From contig CAKSDE010000012.1 in the NCBI GenBank assembly GCA_934444735.1, forward strand, positions 1 through 64,000: a DNA stretch of 64,000 nt, written 5' to 3'. Of the stretch, positions 26,706 to 35,755 are shown piece after piece; position 1 is the first letter of the stretch; each line of letters opens with the position of its first letter. A model generated the notes under the pieces. The model was given only the letters and a program-made list of their open reading frames with translations. It did not search any database and was not told the origin of the DNA. The position numbers and the translations under genes were made by a program. The DNA is from an uncultured Clostridia bacterium. Its GTDB lineage: Bacteria; Bacillota; Clostridia; UBA1381.

Positions 26706-27847
26706 TGAGTATTTTGGATGAAAGACTTATAAATAAAATAAGGGCAAATACAGAGAAGATAGGTGATGATTTGAGAGAATTTCCCGAAAACACCGACGGA
26801 AATTATCTCAAAAAAAGAGATAAAGCACTAAAGCTCGGGCATATATTTAACTGGACACAGAGCTTCTTTGTCGGAACGGCACTTTGGGCATATCTTGATA
26901 CAAAGGATAAAAAGCTTTTGGAATGGGCAGAGAGTTTTTATGAGAGCTATTATAAAAAGGTATTTGAAACTCCTATGGAAACCATGCACGATCTGGGATT
27001 TTTATACTCTCCGTATGCTGTTATGCTGTACGGTATAACAAACGATGAGAAGTATAAAAAATTAGCACTAAAGGCGGCGGACGAGCTGGCAAAACGCTAT
27101 AATCCCAAAGGCGGATACATAAGAGCGTGGGGGAGAATGGACTATAAAACGCCGGAGTATGTGGACGGTGAGCTTGCGAAAAATCACTTTTTTTGCGAAA
27201 GCAAGGGAATTGCGATTATTGACTGCATGATGAATCTGCCGCTGCTCTTTTGGGCAGGCGAGGTGACGGGACATGCGTTTTACAAAAGAATTGCCGAGGC
27301 TCATGCCGATACAACGCTGAAATATTTTATCCGAGAGGACTATTCTATGCGCCACGCATACAGATTTTCGGAAGATACCGGCGCGGCATTGGGCGAGGCG
27401 AACTATTGCGGATATTCTGTCGGCTCATACTGGGCGCGCGGCGCGAGCTGGGCGATATACGGCTTTGCAATCGCCTACGGCTATACGAAAAAAGCGGAAT
27501 ATATGGACTGTGCGGCAGCTTTGCTGGATAAATTCATGACAGAGTGCAAAGGCGAAATCCCGTTATGGGATTTCAGACTCCCGGCAGACGAGGAAAAGCT
27601 TCCCGATACCTCTGCGGCGGCGGTTGTGCTTTCGGCAATTCTCGAGATTGAAAGGTACAAGACGGATTCCAAACTGCAAAAATATAAAAGACTGCTGATT
27701 GAAAAATTGGAGGAGTATGTCAATTATGATGAGAATGTCATGGGAATTTTAAGAGGGCAAAACGGCAGAAATGTATACACTTCTTTCGGAGATTATTATC
27801 TGATTGAAAGCCGCATAAAGGATAAAATGAGTATCAAAGTATGGTAG
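26705..27847 (+). CDS. GH88-family unsaturated glucuronyl hydrolase
   Basis: This 380-residue alpha6/alpha6-barrel hydrolase would remove the delta-4,5-unsaturated uronic acid left at the end of oligosaccharides by lyases, by hydrating the double bond. Candidate catalytic acids are D96 (METMHDLGF) and D173 (IIDCMMNLPLLFW), matching the two key Asp of the family. WARGASWAIYGFAIAYGY corresponds to the conserved W-x-RG-x-W region. No signal peptide is present. The start ATG overlaps the uxuA stop by one base. Presence with the heparinase-like lyase and beta-helix proteins supports a lyase-based glycan pathway. Confidence 0.88.
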   Translation: MSILDERLINKIRANTEKIGDDLREFPENTDGNYLKKRDKALKLGHIFNWTQSFFVGTALWAYLDTKDKKLLEWAESFYESYYKKVFETPMETMHDLGFLYSPYAVMLYGITNDEKYKKLALKAADELAKRYNPKGGYIRAWGRMDYKTPEYVDGELAKNHFFCESKGIAIIDCMMNLPLLFWAGEVTGHAFYKRIAEAHADTTLKYFIREDYSMRHAYRFSEDTGAALGEANYCGYSVGSYWARGASWAIYGFAIAYGYTKKAEYMDCAAALLDKFMTECKGEIPLWDFRLPADEEKLPDTSAAAVVLSAILEIERYKTDSKLQKYKRLLIEKLEEYVNYDENVMGILRGQNGRNVYTSFGDYYLIESRIKDKMSIKVW

Positions 27848-27902
27848 CTCGGATAAAATTGAAAAATATGGGAGAAAATTTGATATAATCTACAAAAAAA
27901 TA

Positions 27903-27931
27903 TTGACATCAAGGTGCTTTTATGATATTAT
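27903..27931 (+). promoter_or_regulatory. Promoter of the NhaC-type antiporter
   Basis: TTGACA (27903-27908), a 17-bp spacer and TATTAT (27926-27931). Predicted start is near 27938, giving a 5' leader of about 165 nt. Confidence 0.8.
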
Positions 27932-27949
27932 ATACAATGAAAATTAACG

Positions 27950-28074
27950 AATAATGTCAGATATAAGCATAAAAGCTCATTTTGGGGGATATTTTGGAAT
28001 GGGTAGACTGCAATTGTATTTAAAAAGCGATACAATTCTCTTTGCTCATTCCATATTTTTTGTCTGATATTATT
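27950..28074 (+). promoter_or_regulatory. Structured 5' leader, riboswitch candidate, of the NhaC gene
   Basis: A 14-bp closing stem (27950-27963 with 28061-28074, two G-U pairs) encloses about 97 nt. Inside, GGAATG (27996-28001) pairs with CATTCC (28047-28052), and AATTGTAT (28012-28019) pairs with ATACAATT (28030-28037), separated by an internal loop. A G-run GGGGGA lies at 27984-27989. The RBS GGAGTGGG follows 16 nt after the stem. Antiporter genes of this kind are known targets of several cation-related riboswitch classes, but I cannot match this to a class. No terminator-type U-run is seen, so translational control is likelier. Confidence 0.55.
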
Positions 28075-28102
28075 TTAAGAAAAATTAAATGGAGTGGGTG
28101 AA

Positions 28103-29722
28103 ATGAAAAAAATTTTCAGCAAAAAAAATGTTATTGCTTTTCTTACCCTTATTTCAGTCGTGATGATTTCGGCTGTTGCTTTTGCGGAGGGTGAGGACGG
28201 CGAGGCTGTTGTAAGTATGTTCCATGCGACATTCTGGGCGCTTGTGCCGCCGATTGTTGCGATAGGGCTCGCACTTATAACAAAAGAGGTTTATTCATCA
28301 TTATTTATCGGTATAGTCCTGGGGGGACTTCTTTCTGCGAATTTTGCACCGGTGGCAACGCTGGACAACCTGTTAAACGAGGGCTTGATTGCCGCTATTT
28401 CCGATACTGCCGGAATATATCTGTTCCTGGTAATTCTGGGAATAATTGTTGCTTTGGTAAATAAAGCGGGCGGCAGTGCGGCGTTCGGAAGATGGGCGAG
28501 TGTGCATATCAAGACGCGCGTAGGGGCGCAGCTGGCGACTTTCCTTTTGGGTGTGCTTATCTTTATCGATGACTATTTCAACTGCCTTACGGTGGGAAGT
28601 GTTATGCGCCCTGTGACCGATACGCATAAGATATCAAGAGCAAAGCTTGCGTACATAATAGACGCAACGGCGGCGCCGGTATGTATGATCGCACCTGTTT
28701 CGTCATGGGCGGCTGCGGTATCGGAATTTACAAAGGGAACGGGATACTCGGGCATTGAGCTTTTTGTACGTGCGATTCCGTATAACTTTTATTCGCTTTT
28801 GACGCTTGTGTTTGTAATTGCAATATCGGTTATGAAGATAGATTACGGCCCGATGCGTCTGCATGAGTATAACGCGGTACATAACGGTGATCTTTATACC
28901 TGCGGCGACAGAGTGGAGGATACTACAGAGGGCGAGGCAAATCCGAGAGGACATGTTATCGACCTTATTTTGCCGGTAATTGTGCTTGTTGCTTTGTGCG
29001 TTATCGGACTTATATATGTCGGAGGATTTTTCTCGGGTTCGGACTTTGTGACGGCTTTTGCAAATACCGACGCAACGGTCGGCTTGCCGTGGGGCGCGAT
29101 AATTGCCTTGGTTTTGACTATAATATATTTGGTTGCAAGAAGAGTTGTTAGCTTTAAAGAGGCGATGGAATGTGTGCCTAAGGGATTTATAGCGATGGTT
29201 CCGGCAATACTTATTCTTACCTTTGCTACGGCTTTGAAGAATATGACAGGTCTTTTGGGAGCAGCTGACTTCGTGGGTGCTTTGATGGATTCTGCGGCAA
29301 GCGGTCTTGCTAACTTCCTGCCGGCGATTATCTTCCTTGTTGCTTGTCTTTTGGCATTTGCGACAGGTACATCATGGGGTACATTCGGAATACTTATCCC
29401 AATTGTTACGGCGATATTTGATCCGACAAGCGAATTGCTTATTATAGGTATCGCAGCCTGCCTGGCAGGTGCTGTTTGCGGCGATCACTGCTCGCCTATA
29501 TCCGATACGACAATCATGTCGTCTGCGGGCGCAATGTCAAATCATATCAACCATGTATCGACTCAGCTGCCGTATGCGGTAACGGTTGCGGCTCTCTCAT
29601 TTGTGGGATATTTGCTTGCGGCATTTATACAGAATGCGGCAATACTGCTCATAATTGAAATTGTACTGACGCTTGTTGTGCTGTTTGTAATAAAGAACAT
29701 TACGGCGAAAAAAGAAATGTAA
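28103..29722 (+). CDS. NhaC-family Na+/H+ antiporter
   Basis: This 539-residue polytopic membrane protein of the Na_H_antiporter (PF03553) family has about 12 hydrophobic segments. Conserved features are FIDDYFNCLTVG (about residue 155), APVSSWAA, a loop with FATGTSWGTFGIL, and GDHCSPISDTT in the last third. Family members exchange Na+ or amino acids for protons. An N-terminal hydrophobic stretch ending VAFAEG looks like a cleavable or extra segment. The start is the ATG at 28103 with GGAGTGGG; an in-frame GTG nine bases earlier lies in that RBS. It is a single-gene unit with its own promoter, structured leader and terminator. Confidence 0.88.
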   Translation: MKKIFSKKNVIAFLTLISVVMISAVAFAEGEDGEAVVSMFHATFWALVPPIVAIGLALITKEVYSSLFIGIVLGGLLSANFAPVATLDNLLNEGLIAAISDTAGIYLFLVILGIIVALVNKAGGSAAFGRWASVHIKTRVGAQLATFLLGVLIFIDDYFNCLTVGSVMRPVTDTHKISRAKLAYIIDATAAPVCMIAPVSSWAAAVSEFTKGTGYSGIELFVRAIPYNFYSLLTLVFVIAISVMKIDYGPMRLHEYNAVHNGDLYTCGDRVEDTTEGEANPRGHVIDLILPVIVLVALCVIGLIYVGGFFSGSDFVTAFANTDATVGLPWGAIIALVLTIIYLVARRVVSFKEAMECVPKGFIAMVPAILILTFATALKNMTGLLGAADFVGALMDSAASGLANFLPAIIFLVACLLAFATGTSWGTFGILIPIVTAIFDPTSELLIIGIAACLAGAVCGDHCSPISDTTIMSSAGAMSNHINHVSTQLPYAVTVAALSFVGYLLAAFIQNAAILLIIEIVLTLVVLFVIKNITAKKEM

Positions 29723-29785
29723 AAAAAACTTCGGAATGCAAGAAAAATGCACATAATTATTGAAAATATAACTGTTGCGGCTTGC
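29719..29785 (+). repeat. Dispersed repeat family A, copy 1
   Basis: ACTTCGGAATGCAAGAAAA followed by AATATAACTGTTGCGG matches copies at 36719 (ACTCCGGAACGCAAGAAAA, AATATAATTGTTACG) and 42854. It starts right at the nhaC stop and precedes a family-B palindrome. Confidence 0.7.
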
Positions 29786-29794
29786 TGTTGACAC

Positions 29795-29838
29795 AAAGGC
29801 TGTTTAAAAAACGAATTGATTTTTTAAACAGCCTTTTT
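29795..29838 (+). terminator. Palindromic terminator, family B copy 1
   Basis: AAAGGCTGTTTAAAAAA pairs with TTTTTTAAACAGCCTTT around an AATTG core, followed by T-rich sequence. It terminates the nhaC transcript and is one of six related palindromes in the window. Confidence 0.85.
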
Positions 29839-29855
29839 ATATAAAAAATTATCAT

Positions 29856-29900
29856 ATCATACTTTGGTATGATGACAAATAATTCAAGCTGTGGTATAAT
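29856..29900 (+). promoter_or_regulatory. Promoter with overlapping palindromic operator
   Basis: -35 ATGACA (29872-29877), a 17-bp spacer and TATAAT (29895-29900) with TGTGG just before it. The palindrome ATCATAC-tttg-GTATGAT (29856-29873) runs into the -35 box, where a dimeric repressor could block polymerase. Confidence 0.6.
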
Positions 29901-29934
29901 AATATAAAAATATAAGTTTTGAGAGGAGAGCAAT

Positions 29935-32900
29935 ATGAAAAAGAGATCAGTAAGCTTGCTTTTGTCAGCGGTACTTGTTTTCGGCACACTTCCGGGAATG
30001 GCTCATGCGGAGGAAAGTATCCAAAACGGTGTAAAGCTCGGAGCGGCAAGAGGGGATATTGTATACTATGCCGGAGGTGACACGCCGGGAAAATGGTATG
30101 TCATAGATGCCGAAAAGAGCAATACCGATGATACAAACGGCATGCTTCTTTTAAATAAAGATGAATTTTATAAAGTGAACAACTACGGTTCGAATTTGTC
30201 AACCCGTTATAATACAACATACAGTGAATATTATAATAAGGCTTTCAGTGAACTTTATCGGAGCGCCGTAATGACGGTAAGCAAAACAGACGATCCGTAT
30301 GAATACGATAAAGGTACATATAACGGTCAGTTGGATAACGATACCGTTTTTGCGCTTTCTTTGGCTGAATCGGAAAAATTGACAGATGAAGAAAAAAAAG
30401 GCGGTGAGAGTTGGTGGCTGCGTTCTGTCAAAAAAGGAAAAGGGGTTTATTGGGAAGGTTTGCAACAGAAAATCGATAATGATGAAGGTGCGTACATTAT
30501 TAGATCATCAGGCAAATTATCATCAACAATATTAGCTGATATAAGTAGCATAACGTTTCGCCCGGCGGTAAATCTCGACAAAACCAAGCTTGGTGCTTTA
30601 AACGGACAGCCGCTTTTGCTCCCGGCGGGAGAATTCAGCGAGGCAGAAGAGAAATTTGCGCCTGTCGGTACAGCGAATGAGTGGAAATTGAGCGTAAAAG
30701 ACAGCAATGTGCAGATAATAGATGCATATTCCGTGACAAACAGGGAACGGAACTGTTCTGTGGCGGTTGAAACCAATCTGACAGAGGTTTCGGATAACGA
30801 TTATATCAGTGCGGTTATCCAAAAGGCGGACGGAAGTATTTCACATTATGCGCGGTATAAAATGGACTATCCTTCACCGATTTTGATGATAGGTTATCCG
30901 TCGGATATGGATAAGGAAACCGATTCGATGTATGTATTCTATGAAAATTACCGCGGAGAATATTCGGGCTCGATAAGCGATCCGGTAAAGATTTGCTTTG
31001 AACATGAGCTGGAGTATACATCAACAGATGATGAGTATCATGAAGCGACGTGCAAAAACTGTTCATTTTGGATGAAAGCAAATCATAATATAACGTACTA
31101 TGATAAAGACGCGGACACTCATACAAAAAAATGCGAAAAGTGCGGTTATGAAAAAGATACGGCGCATGATTTTACATATACATATGTAGATGACAGTGTA
31201 CATAAAAGCGAGTGTATCTGCGGCAGAAAAGATGAGCGGGAGGCACATAAGTATTCTGCGGCGGTGACGGAAGATGCGGCACAGTTTACCTGCTCGCTTT
31301 GCGGCAACACTACATTTACGGCTAAAAAAGGTGATTTCGGCTCATCTGTTGCTGTAAGAAAAGGTGAATATAAAAAAGGCTCGCTTTCTCTTGAAGAAGG
31401 TCGGACAAATGATATGGAGAATATGGAGTGCTTTCTGGAATCGGAGAAAAATTACACTTTTTGGGATTCGGATGCTCAAACCGACAGATCTGTTTTGACG
31501 TTTAAGACAAATCACAAGATAAAGGTAAAGGGCGTCAAAATATCCGCTGCGTCAACATTGAGAGACTTTTTGCCGGATATGATTGTTTTCTATGCAAGAG
31601 CGGGCGCTGATGAGGAATATAAAAAGATCGGTACGGTTGCGCTAAAGCAGATATGCGATCCTAATAGCAGCGCATATTCATTCTTGTTTGCGCAGGAGAA
31701 TCAATTTGAGCAATATGATGATTATAAGCTTGAAGTGTATAACTCATTGGGCACAAACGGTCTGAGTTATTTGCAGCTCCTTTCGGATACAGGAATTACA
31801 CCGGAAATTAAAACATACTCTTCTATCGTAAAAGACGCGGCGGAAAAGATGTACCCGGGAGAGGACTACACCTGTACATTCATTTCAAGAATGGGACACC
31901 CGTTTAAGGGCGATATTAAAGTTTGGTGCGGCGATACTTTGAATAGTGATTGGGAGTATTCGGAAACAACGGGAGCTTTCAGACTCCCCGGCAAGTACAT
32001 TACCGACGAAACGCAAAACTGGACAATTCAGGCGGACTGCGGATATGCAAGCGTTATAGATATTAAGCATAATCTTACGGGGCTTACCGCCGAAGGATTA
32101 AAAAGTATAAGATTCGGCGAGGACTATACTTGTACCTTTAAAGACAGCGAGGGCGGCACGACATTTGTCCCTGATGATATATCATATTTTACGGTATACT
32201 GTGATGATACCGATATTACCGGATATTGTATGCTTGACGGTGATCATAGGCTGACAATCCCTGCCGAGTATATGCAAGGCTCACTTGTTGTTATAACAGC
32301 AAGTGAGTTGGGCTTGGAAGAAACGGAGAACTCGAGCGTTAAGCTTGAAAGATCAGGCAAGAAAACACGTTGGTATGATAATTTTGGGTTGGCAATTGCT
32401 GATATTAAGCGCGGCGGTGATATGACGATTACGTTAGTCGGTGATTTAGAGCGTACTTTGTTTTCTGACGGATTTGTTTTTGAAAACGCAAAGGTGATAT
32501 TTGATTTGAACGGTAAGAGTTTTATGGGGGTAGGTACTATACCGTTTGCTGTTAAGGGAAATGCCGAGCTGACTCTGAAAAACGGAAGTATCTGCGATAT
32601 TAAAGCGGCGTGCATGATTAGTGAGTCGGGAACGGTAAACCTGAATAATGTTGCCATTGATGAGGATATGGAAATGTGGGTTTACGGCGGTCTGCTTAAT
32701 ATTAATAACGACGCCGAGCTTACATTTGGCAGTGTGCGCTTATATAATAACGGAAAGCTTTCACTGAAAAACGGTAAAGCAGACAGTATTTTCATGGCTG
32801 ATACGGCAGACGTTACAATTGAAAACGGAACTGTGAATAAAATTGCAGATGAAGAGGGTAACGTGCGGACGGATATTGATTATTTCGGTTTGCTTGCAGA

Positions 32901-34626
32901 AGGTTCCGCATTTTATAATGTAGCGTCGCTTGACGATTTTTTGAACGGCAAAACAACGGCATTTTCTGTAAAAAAAGCAGAAAGTATAATTTCGCAGGAA
33001 CCGCAGGACCGGGAGGCAGATGCGGCAGATACCGTAATATTAAAGATCGGCGCTCCGGAAAATTCGGAGTATCGCTGGATAGACTCGGACGGCGCGATTG
33101 TATCGGAAAATTCGGAGCTGTCGCTCGGAAACCTTTCTGTCGGCGAGCATAAATATTACTGTATAGTTATATCGGACGGAGTGTTGGCAAAGAGCCGCAC
33201 GGCGACCGTAAAAGTCACCTGCCGACATGAAAATATAGATGAAAACGGTAATTGTACGGTGTGTAAAGAGTTGCTTTTGACAAAGGTTGAGGTCGGCGGT
33301 GTGACAAAATATTATAATGATATATATGACGCTGTCGATTTTGCAAATAAGAACAGATTTTCAAAGATTACTCTTTTGAGCGATGTAAGGACAAATAAGC
33401 AGGGAGATTTGGTATTTGCAGGCAATGAAGCAATACTTGATTTAAACGGGAAAACTTTGAATACAGCATTTGGTATGAAAATCAACATACGCGGACCGAT
33501 GGAGATTATAGGTGACGGTACGGTGTATACCGATATTATAACAGCAACCGGCGATTGGAAAGACGGAAAAGTGCTTGTTATCAAAGGCGGTACATTTAGC
33601 GGCTCGGTTTCGGGAGACGGCAAAAATATTGTACTGCTCGGCGGCAATTTCCAGCATATAAGTGATCATTATCCCGTAAGTTCTATGCTTGGTGAGGGTA
33701 AGGCGTTTATGAATGAAGAAGGAAAATTTGTAAGCGGTACAACCGAAATAAGCGATGTGAGAGTTACCGACGCACCGTTTTTGATAGAGAACCAACCGCA
33801 GGGAAAAGCTGTTCCCGAGGGCATGACAGGAGAAAAATTATCTGTCGGACTGATAATGAATGAAAAGTACAGTGCTGACGAGGTGGCATATAAATGGTAT
33901 GAGTGTGAAATGGAGTATAAGCTCGGACTCGGCATAGAATTTACCCGCGGCGAATCGGTCGGAGAAGAGGCAGAACTTGTGCTGCCGGAGGGCTTGAGTG
34001 CAGGAGAACAGAAAATATATCAGTGTGAGGTATCGTGTAACGGATATGTTTTGTATACCGACAGCGCAACGGTTACTTTCGGAAAAGGGAAGCCTGTTTT
34101 GAAAGTTTACAGTGATGAGTCCTATAGTATGTATACGACTGTCAACGGTTATGGAAATGACTGCGTACTTGTTTTCGCAAGCTATACCGAAGAAGGGCGT
34201 ATGATTGATATGAAATCGAGAAAAATCAGAGCCGAAGAAGGTCTTTTCGGTACATATGATGCTTTGGAGGTAGAGACTGACGGTGCATTTTTAACAAAGG
34301 TATTTCTTTGGGACAGCTTGGACGGAATGAAACCATGGGATGAGGCGGCAGAACATAATGAGTCTACCGAAATTGTAGTTTATCTGAACGATGAGTGCTT
34401 TGCGGCAGAAAGCAATTATTACGATTGTACCGTTATGGCAGCGAGCTACAGCGAAAATAAGCTTGTTGATGTGAAATCGGTAAGACTTGATAAAAGCAAT
34501 GACAGAAGCTGTAATATACCGCTGGAAGAGCTGGGACTGATTACCGAGGGGACTGACGGGGTGCGTGTATTTGTATGGAGGGACTTACAGAACATGATAC
34601 CGCTTAAGTTTACCTTGGATAATTAA
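29935..34626 (+). CDS. Very large secreted protein with DUF6273-like, Cys-pair and tandem C-terminal modules
   Basis: This 1563-residue protein has a signal peptide (about 1-26). An N-terminal domain (about 30-225) ends in the WWLRS and FRPAVNLD motifs typical of DUF6273-type domains. About residues 355-465 hold several Cys-x-x-Cys pairs with His (CKNC, CEKCGY, CICG, CSLCGN), which resemble small zinc ribbons. Later parts are beta-rich with solenoid-like segments (LDLNGKTLN, LKNGSICDI). The C-terminus holds two consecutive copies of the shared module (KVFLWDSLDGMKPW and RVFVWRDLQNMIPL). No enzyme motif was found. It is probably a surface adhesin or scaffold. RBS GAGAGGAG; single-gene transcript. 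Confidence 0.75.
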   Translation: MKKRSVSLLLSAVLVFGTLPGMAHAEESIQNGVKLGAARGDIVYYAGGDTPGKWYVIDAEKSNTDDTNGMLLLNKDEFYKVNNYGSNLSTRYNTTYSEYYNKAFSELYRSAVMTVSKTDDPYEYDKGTYNGQLDNDTVFALSLAESEKLTDEEKKGGESWWLRSVKKGKGVYWEGLQQKIDNDEGAYIIRSSGKLSSTILADISSITFRPAVNLDKTKLGALNGQPLLLPAGEFSEAEEKFAPVGTANEWKLSVKDSNVQIIDAYSVTNRERNCSVAVETNLTEVSDNDYISAVIQKADGSISHYARYKMDYPSPILMIGYPSDMDKETDSMYVFYENYRGEYSGSISDPVKICFEHELEYTSTDDEYHEATCKNCSFWMKANHNITYYDKDADTHTKKCEKCGYEKDTAHDFTYTYVDDSVHKSECICGRKDEREAHKYSAAVTEDAAQFTCSLCGNTTFTAKKGDFGSSVAVRKGEYKKGSLSLEEGRTNDMENMECFLESEKNYTFWDSDAQTDRSVLTFKTNHKIKVKGVKISAASTLRDFLPDMIVFYARAGADEEYKKIGTVALKQICDPNSSAYSFLFAQENQFEQYDDYKLEVYNSLGTNGLSYLQLLSDTGITPEIKTYSSIVKDAAEKMYPGEDYTCTFISRMGHPFKGDIKVWCGDTLNSDWEYSETTGAFRLPGKYITDETQNWTIQADCGYASVIDIKHNLTGLTAEGLKSIRFGEDYTCTFKDSEGGTTFVPDDISYFTVYCDDTDITGYCMLDGDHRLTIPAEYMQGSLVVITASELGLEETENSSVKLERSGKKTRWYDNFGLAIADIKRGGDMTITLVGDLERTLFSDGFVFENAKVIFDLNGKSFMGVGTIPFAVKGNAELTLKNGSICDIKAACMISESGTVNLNNVAIDEDMEMWVYGGLLNINNDAELTFGSVRLYNNGKLSLKNGKADSIFMADTADVTIENGTVNKIADEEGNVRTDIDYFGLLAEGSAFYNVASLDDFLNGKTTAFSVKKAESIISQEPQDREADAADTVILKIGAPENSEYRWIDSDGAIVSENSELSLGNLSVGEHKYYCIVISDGVLAKSRTATVKVTCRHENIDENGNCTVCKELLLTKVEVGGVTKYYNDIYDAVDFANKNRFSKITLLSDVRTNKQGDLVFAGNEAILDLNGKTLNTAFGMKINIRGPMEIIGDGTVYTDIITATGDWKDGKVLVIKGGTFSGSVSGDGKNIVLLGGNFQHISDHYPVSSMLGEGKAFMNEEGKFVSGTTEISDVRVTDAPFLIENQPQGKAVPEGMTGEKLSVGLIMNEKYSADEVAYKWYECEMEYKLGLGIEFTRGESVGEEAELVLPEGLSAGEQKIYQCEVSCNGYVLYTDSATVTFGKGKPVLKVYSDESYSMYTTVNGYGNDCVLVFASYTEEGRMIDMKSRKIRAEEGLFGTYDALEVETDGAFLTKVFLWDSLDGMKPWDEAAEHNESTEIVVYLNDECFAAESNYYDCTVMAASYSENKLVDVKSVRLDKSNDRSCNIPLEELGLITEGTDGVRVFVWRDLQNMIPLKFTLDN

Positions 34627-34634
34627 TATAAATA

Positions 34635-34678
34635 GAGGCTGTTTAAAGAGTCAATTGATTTTTTAAACAGCCTCTTTA
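34635..34678 (+). terminator. Palindromic terminator, family B copy 2
   Basis: GAGGCTGTTTAAAGAG and TTTTTTAAACAGCCTC flank TCAATTGA, followed by TTTATC. Confidence 0.85.
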
Positions 34679-34718
34679 TCTGCTTTTATGAATTTTTTTT
34701 AAATTTTATTTGCGGTAT

Positions 34719-34747
34719 TTGACTATTAAAAGAAAGTGTGGTATAAT
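34719..34747 (+). promoter_or_regulatory. Promoter of the 34783 gene
   Basis: TTGACT (34719-34724), 17-bp spacer, TATAAT (34742-34747) preceded by TGTGG. Confidence 0.8.
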
Positions 34748-34782
34748 ATCTAATAAATATATTTTTGTAAAAGGTGAAGAGT

Positions 34783-35739
34783 ATGAGTAAGAAACTGAAA
34801 ATATTTATAGCGGTATTTTTGATTATAGCAATCCCGGTGGGGGTGCTTGCCGTTTGGCAGCGAGAGAATATAAATTCGTTTATCTATTCGATGAAATATT
34901 CGGACGATGATTTATCGAAGATGTTGGATAAAAACAAAGAAGAGCTTAATTCGGCGGTGTCGGGTGTAAAAGGGACAACTCCGAGAGAGCTTAAAGATGA
35001 TGAAATTGCGGCTTTGGGAAAGGGCGAGATAAGCGAGGACGATGCGGTGGAGATAAGTCTGGGACTTACCACGCTGCACGAAAAAATCGAGCAGATAAAA
35101 GAAAATGCCGCACAGGGCAACGCGGAGAATACCTCGGCCGCTCAGGAAAACAATACTGCGGGCAATACAAATACAGATACCAAAACCGATAATTCGGCGG
35201 GGAGTTCAAATAAAGGCGGCACGGTAAGTACAGCAAACGGTGCGGCAGGTACAAATAACGGCGGAAATCAGCCATCAAAGGGTAACGGAAGTTCAACGGC
35301 AGCAAACGGCACAAATGCCGCAAACGGCTCGAACAGCTCGAATGGCTCGAACGGCACAAACGGTTCAAACAGTTCGGGTACATCGGAGGATAGGCTTGCA
35401 AATGAGAGTACATCATCGGTGCTGATTGCAAAGCTGTACGTATTGAAAGGATCATATGTCGCGAAGTTAGACGCTCTGGAGAGCGAGGGCATTGCGGAAT
35501 ATGCAAATACGCCGAACAAAAACACATCGTGGAAAGCGTCGATGATTTCAAAATATTCAGGTAAGGTTGCGGCTTTAGAGGGAGAATGTGACGCAAAATT
35601 TGAGGCGATTGTATCGGAACTGAAAACCGAGCTTGAAAAAAACGGCGAGGATACGTCAATCATAAAGACGATAAGATCTACATATGAAAAAGAAAAACAG
35701 ATAAAAAAGGCGAATTACTTAAATACCTATATGGACTGA
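34783..35739 (+). CDS. Membrane-anchored protein with Asn/Ser/Gly-rich linker, unknown function
   Basis: This 318-residue protein is not assigned to a family. One N-terminal transmembrane segment (about 5-23, IFIAVFLIIAIPVGVLAV) anchors it, with the rest probably outside. A charged helical region follows (about 35-110). Next is a roughly 90-residue low-complexity linker of Asn, Thr, Gly and Ser (about 113-205). The C-terminal part (about 210-318) is predicted helical, with WKASMISKYSGKVAALEGEC, and its length suggests a coiled coil. The start is the ATG at 34783 after GGTGAAGAG. The SLH protein gene follows after 16 nt, so the two probably work together at the envelope. Confidence 0.7.
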   Translation: MSKKLKIFIAVFLIIAIPVGVLAVWQRENINSFIYSMKYSDDDLSKMLDKNKEELNSAVSGVKGTTPRELKDDEIAALGKGEISEDDAVEISLGLTTLHEKIEQIKENAAQGNAENTSAAQENNTAGNTNTDTKTDNSAGSSNKGGTVSTANGAAGTNNGGNQPSKGNGSSTAANGTNAANGSNSSNGSNGTNGSNSSGTSEDRLANESTSSVLIAKLYVLKGSYVAKLDALESEGIAEYANTPNKNTSWKASMISKYSGKVAALEGECDAKFEAIVSELKTELEKNGEDTSIIKTIRSTYEKEKQIKKANYLNTYMD

Positions 35740-35755
35740 CAGGAAGGGAGATTTT

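Noticed and set aside
27938..28102. Lysine riboswitch ahead of the NhaC-type gene
   Set aside because: The leader is too short and lacks the conserved lysine-riboswitch segments; only an unassigned structured leader can be claimed.
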